A stretch of 64,000 nt of DNA from Lineus longissimus (lineage: Eukaryota > Nemertea > Pilidiophora > Heteronemertea > Lineidae): NCBI RefSeq assembly GCF_910592395.1, contig NC_088308.1, positions 124,001 through 188,000 of the forward strand, in the 5' to 3' direction. This document shows, piece after piece, positions 47,804-57,877 of the stretch (positions within the stretch are counted from its first letter, which is position 1; each line of letters starts with the position of its first letter). A program made the translations under genes and the position numbers. The notes under the pieces were generated by a model, which saw only the letters and a list, made by a program, of their open reading frames with translations, ran no database searches and was not told the DNA's origin.

Positions 47804-49882
47804 CTAAGCTCTAATTGACATTGGCTTATCTGGAGTTTGAAAAAGTTTTCGACTGGCACAGTTTTTCTCGACCAATGGTTGTCGCAGCGTCCAAGGGATG
47901 GTTTTCTTGTCTGTGCTGGACGGTACTTGGTTTTGTTTTCCTCGAGGAGAAGCAACAACTGCAGGTGATTTGAAACAATCGCGACAAACTGCTAAATATT
48001 TATCTTCACCGCCAATGACTTCCACCTGAAATGACAACAGAAAACTTGAGAGAAATATCTAAATTTGCTCATTCAAGTGGCACTGAACATTAGTCGGCAC
48101 CAATTATCATCCTGATATTAGTTTACTTTATACAAAGTTTTGAATTTGGTTAGGATTCTGCTTCCTACTTGTCTGCTTGCCTTTGACAACCAAATTAGCA
48201 GACGTCAAACTGGGGCAACCTAAGGCAGTTGAACTGTCCAATTGTGAAGGTGCCGAGACATCTTGGAGCAGAGCCAGGTCACACGTACCTCTTCTTCCAC
48301 ACTTGTTCTCTTTGTAAATGACGCCTCCTTGAAACATATCATACACACGGCAGTCAGCTTCACAATGCTCTCTGCTAATGGTACCAGATTCAGGATTTGA
48401 CCAAATCCCTGGAATTGAGAGAGAAACAAGAGTATTACTTATTTACTATCAAACAACCATTCTGGTTTTGGTTGTGTGCAGGAGCTGGATCTTTCTTCAG
48501 CTGGTGTGAAGACAGATACAGTGAACAATGTTGACCAAAAAGTATTTCAGATCCAAGTCAAGATAACAGTGCAACGTCTGTAGTCATACTAACCTTTCTT
48601 TGGTATGTCCCATCTAAAGCAGCAACAATGACGATTTTCCCTCGGTCAGCCATTTTTTCACAGAACAAAACAATATCTGGGAACTGAAATGAAATGTTAT
48701 ATACAATTTCAAAAACATGCAAGATAGAATTCACATACCTTTTCCAAGCAAGTTAAAATGGGAATAAGATGAGGGCATTGAGTTTGAAATCTCAGGGCTC
48801 GATAATCACTGACCCAATGTCTTCATGCTCTTCTCCTTGGCATTGGTGCCCTTGAAATGTCTTCCTTCAAGTGTGCCTCTCAGTCTCCTCTATCATGTCA
48901 CACTGATTTGAAGAAAACTTCGTTATCATTTCAATCCTTTCAAATACATGTTACTTACAAACTGTCCTTCGTCAATGCCAATGACTTCCGCCTTTCTTGC
49001 CTCCTCCTTTATTTCAGACAGTTCATTAGCACCGACAGCTTTTAGCACTTGCCTGAAAATTAAAAAAATTACTGAATTAGACAATGATAAAACAGCGTTG
49101 CATTCCAAAGACATCACTGACTACTAAGTGCATTGACATCACTTCACCTTTCATTTGAACTTTAGGGGGTAGCTCAAACAGGGTTTGAACAGATGGCTTT
49201 CTTCTCTGAGTTGACTGCACCTCCCTCCTCCTGTCCTGATCATTTACTTACTTGTCATGAGTGGCAACTCCATCTTGATCGTAACGCGTGTCTTTAGCAT
49301 ATTTGATGACAAGGCACTCATATTTTGCGATCTGGTATCTCTTCATGCGTCGGATGAGTTCCGTCCTGAAATTACAAGTTGAAGAAGACCTTAGGGGTAA
49401 GAGCTAATACTAGACTTACACTGTTTCCTGCAAGTCCGTACCAGATTATTTCTTTAGATTCATAAGTAAGTAGTGATGCATAAGCCACAATGCCTTTCTT
49501 GCCATGAGTCATTGAGTGCCTCAAATTAAAGACAACTTCAAACTGAGATATCTGCTTGGATTATTACTTTCAATATTAGTTTGTCATTTTGGTTGGGGTA
49601 CGGTAGGCTACTTACGATTTCCCTGAGAACATGGGTCCGAAGATGATCTGAAGAAGAGAATTCTCTTACGTTTACATAACATAAACAATAAACATATAGG
49701 CCTACACTGAATGACTGAGTGAGGAATAGCCTAGGTCAATTTCCTGTAATTTTTAGAACTTTTTGCCTCAACAAATCCCTGTGAAAATATGAATCATCAA
49801 TCGATCGGTAATGCCAACTCACTTGAATTTGCCCTTTCTTTCCTGTAGGGATAATGTCGGGGGTTGATGCACAAGACATCAT
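47804..49882 (-). CDS. TK1: Cytosolic thymidine kinase 1
   Basis: ATP-dependent phosphorylation of thymidine to dTMP in the pyrimidine salvage pathway, in the cytosol, at S phase. Seven exons in transcription order: 49882-49823, 49647-49616, 49365-49252, 49052-48959, 48683-48594, 48408-48289, 48025-47804. They give 243 residues (human TK1 has 234). Motifs: P-loop GPMFSGKS at 24-31, KYAKDTRY at 53-59, catalytic DEGQFF at 96-101 and zinc cysteines C152, C155, C184 and C187. The start could be either of two adjacent ATGs (49882 or 49879). The C-terminal tail lacks the KEN tripeptide that mediates mitotic degradation of the mammalian enzyme, but has RQPLVEKN (218-225), which fits a destruction box, and a conserved RKLFQTP. 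The gene is head-to-head with CCDC96. Confidence 0.97.
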
Positions 49883-50149
49883 TTTCTATTGTTTTTGTTG
49901 ATAAAAAAAAAGGCGGAAAAATCGGGAGGAAACAATCCTTCTCGGCGACTGTTGGACGCGATCTGATTCAAGTTTGGCGGTGGTACTGGCGGGATAAATC
50001 ACAAAATCCGCGTCTTTACGCTTCGACCCAGGACAAGTATTTTAGTACATTTTTGTGTACCTGAAGATATGAATTGGATTACTGGATCGAGGCTCAAATC
50101 CCAGCTTTTTGATTGGTGAGTCAAGAAACTGTATTCCTTGACAACAAAC
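49883..50149. promoter_or_regulatory. Shared divergent promoter of TK1 and CCDC96
   Basis: Only 267 bp separate the two start codons. In TK1 orientation there are two CCAAT boxes (ATTGG on the + strand at 50073-50077 and 50112-50116), 39 bp apart, as in NF-Y dependent cell-cycle promoters. TTTGGCGG at 49973-49980 matches the E2F consensus at 7 of 8 positions, and E2F control of TK1 is established in vertebrates. No TATA box is evident. I did not find a convincing RFX X-box for the ciliary partner. Confidence 0.6.
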
Positions 50150-53100
50150 ATGGCGGACAGTGAGGTAAAACTTTTCGCTTTTCTACAAAAAATACGCTAA
50201 AATTTGCAGAAAACGATCAAATTAGGTTGAAATGAAACGTCAGAATGTACTAGTAGTAGTCTTTGATTCGATACCAAATGCAAATCCTGAACAAGTGTAC
50301 GTTGTTGGCGGTAGAATCGTGCAGAAAATGAGTTGTAGTCCATTCAATTGTGAAACTGTGTAAGAATGTATAGGCTAGCCTACTCTACTCAGTGTTTAGT
50401 GTAGGCCTGCATGCATATCTATGTCATGCCTGCGCGGATGTAGGCCTAGGCTAATGCATTTGGATGGTCTTCAATGACTATAGCCTTAGAATATCTGTCT
50501 TGAATAGCTAAAAGTTAGCAGGATCTGAATGTATGGTCAGAGTTTTTTCTTGATGGAGGACACTCGTCACTGACACTCACTGACAGTGACACTTGTCACT
50601 AGTCACTATGACTATGAGTATGACTATGACTATGAGTATGAGTATGAATATCAGTCTTCTTTGACTGTTTCGTTATGACTGCAGTGCAGCCGCAGGTGAT
50701 GAAAAATAGTTTAAGGCCCCATAAAAAAATTCTTAGTTTATCACCCTTTTTTTTCCAAAGAAAGTGATGAGGGAGGGCCTAAGTGTGATTATCTTGCCAT
50801 TAGATGCGAGATATGGGTGTTTATATCAAGTTTGTGTTCATCTTCTCAACTAGCAAGAATAAAGATTAAAGCTAAGATGACTAAAGACTAATCGAGTCTA
50901 CTTTTCTCTGACAGGAAACCCAGCAGGAAACAATAGAAGCGGTGGCTGAAGAGGCCCCCGCTGCAGCTGAGTCGGGGGATGCTGAAGCTGAGCAGCAAGA
51001 GGAGGCTGCTGTAGCTGGGAATGGAACAGAAGAAGCTGGTGCAGATGCTGCAAGTAGCCCACCACAAACAGGTAAGCAGTTAGAACTAGGGTTTTCAGAA
51101 CTGGCACAGTGGCAAATACTGAAATTTAGTAAAGAAAGGTGGGGCACATTCATACCCAGAGAGGACTGAAGGTGCGATCGTGGAAACAAGGCAGGGCTTT
51201 TCTTTGCATCTTGGTGAGATGTGCCCTTGATGTTGATCGCCATGAAAAAGGGGGTGCACCTCTTGCACCAACCCCCCCTAAATCTGCCACTGCCACTGAA
51301 TGTAGCACCAACTCCAAAATGGAAATGATGATTATGGATTTCAGATTCAGATTTCAGATTTGGTCTAGACTGTTGTGAACTTTCAGTCTTTGAGATTCAG
51401 CAGTGTTGGTTTCCTTCAACCTTTGTTTTCTTTCTAATCCGAATCTTTGTTCTTGAAAGGTGAAGCACCTGCAGTCAATGATGAAGCGGTAGAGGAGGCT
51501 CCCACTGAACAGCCAGCTGATGGTGATCAGCCAGAAGGAGAACAAGCTGCACCTGAGGGGGAGGCTGCTGAAGGGGAAGAACAAGCAACTGCTGAAGGTG
51601 AAGAGCCTGCTGATGGCGGGCCTCCTGAAGGGGAGGAACCTGCAGAAGGCTGGGCTCCTGAGGGGGAGGAGCCTACTGAACAAGGGCCTCCTGAAGGGGA
51701 GGAACTTGCTGAAGGCGAGCGTCCTGAAGGAGAGGAGCCTACTGAAGATAGGGCTCCTGAAGGGGAGGAGCATGAGGGTGATGAAGGGGAGAAACTGGCT
51801 GAGGATGGAGAAGAGAAAGAGGGTTTGTACCCTGCACTCTTCGCTGTAGCATTGGGTTTCCCCTAGATGTTAGGTTCTAGATATGCTAACATAGGTGTAT
51901 TCTGCTATGTTGTCCATTGACAATGCTTAGAAGTAGCTTGTAGTTCACACTTTGTCTTTTATGCTTAGTACTCTTATTAATAGTCTGGGTGGTCATGTGC
52001 TTTTAGTAATACTGTTATAATGCAGCCACAGATTTCAGATGATTGACATGCTTTTGCTGTGAGTGGATGTAGTAGGCTTTCACTTGTAGGTTGCAGGTTG
52101 TAAATGTGTAATTAGGTACTTTTATTACTAATACAGTAGTAGTTATACAGACTGTAGATCCCTTTCAGAATAACAGAATGTATGCCTGCCATCTTTTCGA
52201 GGATGTGTAGAGACTTTACACCTAACTCAAGAAAAGGTTCTGAGGTTAATGCTTGGAACATCTTACTATCTGGCCATAAAGTAGCTTCAGTTTGTAGTTT
52301 TAGTTTTACCTTGCGTAAGGTCTGTCTATGCGAATATCAGTATCATGAAACCAGTAAGTTGCAGCAAAATGTCTGTGTCAACTTTGCTGCAAGCATAAAA
52401 ACGGCACTTGCTTGACTTTAGAATGATCTCAAAAGTAACAACTATTCTTGTAGGAGAAGGGGAAGGTGGAGAACCGAAACCTGAAGGCAAGGAAGGTGAA
52501 AAAACAGCCGCTGAGGCCGGTGCTGAAGGTGAGACGCCTGTTGAAGGTGTGGCCCCTGCTGAGGGCGAGGCCCTAGCTGAGGGCGAGGCCCCGGCTGAGG
52601 GTGAGGCACCAGCTGAGGGCGAGGTACCAGCCATAGGGGAAGGTCAAGCTGAAGACGAGGCCCCAACTGAACAAGAAGCACAAGCAGAAGGTGAAGCACC
52701 TGCAGAGGGTGAGGATGCTGAAGCCAAGCCAGGACGTGAAGGTGTTGCCGGCAATACCATTGCTGAGGAAGAGGAGCCTGAAGAGGGCGAGGCTCAATCA
52801 CCAGTACCTCAGGTATGTGGAGCCAAGTCTGGAGGCCACAAGAAGCAAATCGGTTTGCTGAAGAAAGGAATATTTTGATTAAAATCTTCGTTACAAAACT
52901 CTGGTGTGTATTTCAAGTTGGTTCTGTATGGCCATGCTGCTTTTACACTATGCCCTGTTATGTTGAATGATCAGTCAGTTGCCTGTGTTTTTGGACCAGA
53001 TCCTGACTTTCTGTTGATGTTTCAGAGTGACACATTTGCAGAGGGTGAAAAACCAGAGAGTCCCTTAGCTATAGGAGAGAAATTGTCACGCGAAGGAAGT

Positions 53101-55953
53101 CCACAATTGCCTGATTTAGGCGAGCCACCCGTTCTTGAACCAGGAACACCAGAAAGATATGGTGAGTTTAGCATATGTGTTATTTCCAACAATCGCAGTG
53201 AAAACGTCTCATTTCACAAATATCATTACATTCTTTCACTTCCATTTTGTCTCTATATATTCCTTGAAAAATTGATGTTCCAGTCAAAAAAATCAACTTT
53301 GTTCCCTTTCAAGGAAGTTTCCTAACTTGTCTTAAATTCCTGTTATTCATGCCCATTGCAGATTCCGATGAGGAGGGTGAAGGGAGGACTGTGCGCGTGG
53401 AGGACATCATTGAAGAAGATGAGGAGGATGAAGAGCCAGAGTTTGATCGGGATCTACTTATTGAAAAGTATCATGTGAGTATCTTTGTGTGATCTTCTTG
53501 GCTTCATTCCAACCGTTTCCACCAAAAATGAGAATGAATTGTTACTCACACATTTTCTCCAATAGCCTTGATACTTGAGAGGGTTAATTTTGGCTTGGAA
53601 TACCTGCGGTGATGAAGAGCAGGAAACCATGTGGTAACATGTCACATCTACCTGTGGTTGTTTCAGCTGGTGGATCTAAGTGCTCTGACACAGTTGTGGC
53701 CTCCTGAGAGTAATTCTCTTAGCGTTCTCCCGTCACATATATCCATTGTTTATTCCAGGCTGCCATCGCAGAGCGAGAACAACTGCAGCAACAGAACTAC
53801 CAACTTCAGCACAAACTCGCCGACTATTTCAGGAAGAAGAAATCAGATGACACGAGGCAAGAAGTCGATAAGAACGTGACAGACCAGGAGCAGAGATATC
53901 TCAAATATATGTGTAGGTGTTCGATAGATTTCATTCTTCCTATGATTCAATTTGTAGATTGCTTCTATCCCATGACAGAGAAAGTACAAAACAGCAGCAC
54001 TGAGGTAACATGACTGTTCTTTCGAAATGCCGGTCACCAAGTGTTACAGCGATGGGCCGACCCGACACCAGCTACTTCTTATTCCGTGATGATGTCTGAA
54101 TACTGATCCGGGATCTTAAAACATTCTCCTCAGTGTCCATGAGGACAGGTTGCAAGGCATCTCGAGAAACTGCCAGGCCTCCTTCAAGTTTCTGTAGGCA
54201 AAAACTGTTCAAAAAGATGTGAACACTTTAGCTGTGTTATCTTAATGACTTTTCATAATCTGGCTCCTGTTTGATGTTTTTCTGTGTGTTTGCAGCAAAT
54301 CTTGAAGATTTGAGGCGACAGGACAGCGACCTGCGAGAAGACTACAAGAGACAGATTGATGATTTTAAAGACAAATGTGCAGATAGGAAAGAAAAGGTTG
54401 ATTTCGAAAGTGACCAGTTCATCCAGTTCAAAAGGACGGTCGCCACGAATGCTATAAATAGCCGATCTGGTAAAGGAATACCACCCAAGGTGAACAAATT
54501 TAGATATACTTTGAAACTCATCAATCATGAGTTGACCACATTTTACTCTTTGTCAACAGAAGTTTGTTGGAGCTAAAACAAATTTCCAAAGAATCCAACA
54601 GTCGGCATGCGGGAAGGTCAGATGCTACCCATGAAGGAAAAGGACATGTTGTTTGTTCAGGAAATCAGAAAACTTGAATCAGTGAAGCAGGAGACAAGGC
54701 TTTCTTGTGACGACCAAGCACTTTTCACTAATATCTATTAGAATCATGCTAGGTTTGACCTAATATCTTAGTTTGAACTGAGGACAACAGAAATGTGCTA
54801 CCATCTGACCATGATGTCTTCTGTTCCAGGATATTGACACATATCTTCTGAATGAAATGAAAAAAGAAGCAGAAGTTGTGGGTGTCCGACTTGAGAATAT
54901 CAAACTCAAGAATAAACTGAAGAAGAAGGAACTCCAACTCAAATCCAAGGTGAGCGTCAAAGTTTGCCTCGTATTTAGTATAATGATTGAGTGTCATGTC
55001 AATGTGAAGCAGGAAACTGCCTGATGGTACTATAGCCAGCGCAGGGCTTGACAATACTGAGTACTGAAGTGACTGCCAATTACATTGATTGTCCAAGTGA
55101 TTCTTTGACAAGGGAGGAATCCATGAGATGCACCAGTTTGCTTGCCCTGGTATATGCACCTATACTATGAGTAATCTCCTTCGAACAGACACTTATGAAT
55201 ACACATTTTCCCTATCTCAGGAGGAACTCGCAGAGGGCCTACATTTGATCGACTTTGAGCAACTGAAGATTGAGAATCAGACATATAACGAGAAGATTGA
55301 AGAACGAAATGAAGAGTTATTGAAACTGAGGAGAAAGATTACGGGGACTGTTCAAGTGTTGACGCATCTCAAAGAGAAGCTTCAGTTTGTGCAAGGGGAG
55401 AATGGTGTGCAGAAGTCAAAGTTGAGAGATGTGGAGGAGTTTGTGGCAAAGGTAAGTTTACAGTCACAGGAGGGCATCAGAATGCTGCAAGAATCAAGAT
55501 TGACAATAGATAGCTTGGAGTTTAGGATTTGTTTACAGTGGTGGATTTGTTTCATGGAAATTATTGAGTTGAGAGCACAATCGAAAGTACGACATTTAAC
55601 CTTCAAAAAGCTTTGAAGCGATCTAGTTGGATAAGTCAGGGTCCCTGGAGGAAGGAATGTATGTACTTGCTTGGTTAGAATCAAAAATATGCTTTCTTGT
55701 ATTTCAGAAAAGAGATGTGTTATCGCGTACAAAACAAGCCAGAGATGCACTCCGAATCGACAACCAAAAATTACGGCAGAATTGTGGACTTCTTGGCAAT
55801 GAGCCGCTATTACGAGATTTTGAGGAGCGCAAAGATGAAGGGGATGATCTAAAACAGAAACTTGAGGAATTGAAAATGTTCCATGCTGAATTGACTCTCA
55901 ATTGTACGGGGGTGAGGCGGAAAATAGATCAGGCGAGAGCTGAGACAGCCTAA
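50150..55953 (+). CDS. CCDC96: CCDC96 / CFAP184 ciliary coiled-coil protein
   Basis: Axonemal protein which, with CCDC113, links radial spoke 3 and the nexin-dynein regulatory complex in motile cilia. Eleven exons: 50150-50164, 50915-51071, 51460-51822, 52454-52812, 53026-53161, 53362-53474, 53759-53912, 54296-54489, 54830-54949, 55221-55451, 55708-55953. They give 695 residues with no frame break. The start MADSE is ATGG in good context. The first half is acidic and low-complexity (Glu, Ala, Pro, Gly), as in vertebrate CCDC96. The C-terminal half is coiled coil with the CCDC113/CCDC96 domain: SNLEDLRRQDSDLREDYK, VRLENIKLKNKLKKK, then KLRQNCGLLGNEPLLRDFE. CCDC113 lacks the acidic head, which favours CCDC96. 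The donor of intron 3 is a weak GTTTGT. It shares a promoter with TK1 and converges on BIRC5. Confidence 0.9.
51621..51771 (+). repeat. 30-bp coding repeat in CCDC96 exon 3
   Basis: Five copies of a roughly 30-bp unit encoding ten-residue repeats of the type PEGEEPxExx (for example PPEGEEPAEG, APEGEEPTEQ). Reading frame is kept in all copies. Confidence 0.85.
52551..52630 (+). repeat. 18-bp coding repeat in CCDC96 exon 4
   Basis: About four copies of an 18-bp unit encoding AEGEAP-like hexapeptides. It differs in length from the exon 3 repeat, so the two arrays expanded separately. Confidence 0.85.
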
Positions 55954-57877
55954 GAGCTCATGTGAACTGAAAAACATCACCTGCCTATATAAGGGAATCC
56001 TTTCTCAAGTTGCTCAGAGTCTTCTCTGAATCTAGTTTCCATTTTTGGCATAAAAAAATGTTCTTGAAGATATTAGCAATTTGGGATGAACTTGTCTCGA
56101 CCTATTTCAATGTTACATTGATATAACTGACATGTGTGATAGTGGAGGACTTTGTTCATTTACTCCTTGTTCCATATTTGGGCACAAAAGAAACTGTTAT
56201 TGTCGTAAAAACTTCGGCTTCTTACTACAGATAAACTTAACTGACATTGCCCTTGATAAGAATGGGGGAAATCATTGGTGATCTTGAAGATATTTCACTT
56301 ATTTGTATCCTTTTTGGTGGAATCAGAAATCCGTCTCACTGTTTTTGGTTGAATCTAGTATTTATACTTATGGTATGCAATCAGTCCGTCCGATTCAGTC
56401 TTTAAAATCAATTCATTCTGTAATTAAAACTGCTTTGTAAATAGTCTTCTTCCATCCTGTAAAGTGTATACATAAATGTTCATATATAATGATTTTATTT
56501 CTAAAAAAAAGAAACTTCTGACAATTTACGTTTCCTGTCTTTTTACTTGAAACTCAACTTGAAGAAGCATTCTTCTGGGCTCAGGTCGCTGTATCCTATC
56601 CATAGTCCATGTGCCAGTTGTTTCTTGTCTTCGGTTGTTCCCCACATGCAGCTTTGACTTCAGCTATTGGCTCAAGCCTGTTCTATAGAATCGGCTTGCC
56701 ATTTGATCCCCCCAACTCCACATTTGCAAGAAGACGTGAGGTGGAGCCCTAGTCTCATGAGTTTCTGGTGGAGTCGGCAGTGCCCAATCCCCTGACAATA
56801 GGTGGAGACTTACCTTTACAGATGTGTGGAACTTGCCCCGGTCTCGCTTGAGTTAAAATGTCTTGTTCATCTTTAAATGCATGAACTGTCCACTCCCTAC
56901 TTTCATACCTTACTATTCTAGTGCCACCATGAAGCTCCCAGGTTGTGACAGTGGTGCCCAGGATCTTGAAGTGAGACTGCAGTGTCCAGTACTGTATGTA
57001 TTCTGGAAGGTTGTACCATATGTCTTTCTTGAACAACTTCTCAATTCACTGCCACTTCCTGAAAAAGGTCCTTGGCATTGTTTTGGTGCATGAAATAAGC
57101 GGCTCTTATCAGCAGAGCAAAGAAGTGGCAGTGAATCGTTAGTTGGACCAGTCGCCGATGACAATGACACAATCTTTATCAGGAAGTGTCAAGAAGTAGT
57201 CGGCCTAGTTTCCTCTCCAATGTGGTTGTGACACATTAGATGAAAATCTTTTAGACTTCCAGGACAGATGTGGCAAGTCATGCCATGACACCCAACGAAC
57301 TATTGAGAGTTGTGTGAGCCAGAAACTCCTGACCAGTGACGCTCAGCTCTCTTCATTCAATGAGGTGTTTAATCAAGCAATCAACATAGATTTGATAAAT
57401 ACAATCTACATTTATTTATTGCAACAAGACGAGATAGGTTACATGAAATCTTGTTAAACGTTAAGAAAATCTGGCTCCCCTGGCTCCCAATACCAGCGGA
57501 GTTCCATAAGGTCACTCGGGCCTATTGTTTCCTGTTTCTGACTATACCAATTCATTACCCTTACTTAATTTCAAAAGGACCTGGCCAAGGACAGTGACTG
57601 GTACGACATCAATGCTCTACTGAATGTCTTTATGCCCAGGAAGAGCCACATCAAAAAGAAACTAACCAATTTTGTGAGTGTGAATCCAACACGGTGAGAG
57701 TGAATAACAAAAGATTAGTGATCACGGCAGAAACATTTTGTGTAACTCATACACTCGGTCTACAAGCTCACAAAGCGACATTCTCCATTATCAAGTGTCT
57801 CTATCACACACCAGCTCATGTCACAGTGACACTATGACTTCCAAATAATCTATCTTCACACTGCTAGTCCAAATATC
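55954..57877. other. Convergent 3' region between CCDC96 and BIRC5
   Basis: Holds the 3' UTRs of two genes that converge. ATTAAA at 56423-56428 is a candidate CCDC96 poly(A) signal. Overlapping AATAAA motifs on the - strand at 57411-57420 are candidates for BIRC5. No further gene is recognised. Confidence 0.55.
57411..57420 (-). terminator. Poly(A) signals of BIRC5
   Basis: TTTATTTATT on the + strand gives two overlapping AATAAA hexamers on the - strand, about 460 bp after the survivin stop codon. Confidence 0.5.

Noticed and set aside
51354-51773. 139-codon - strand open frame opposite CCDC96 exon 3
   Set aside because: A shadow of the GC-rich in-frame repeats; the + strand exon has splice sites and phase agreement. 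The same holds for 52326-52801 on the - strand.
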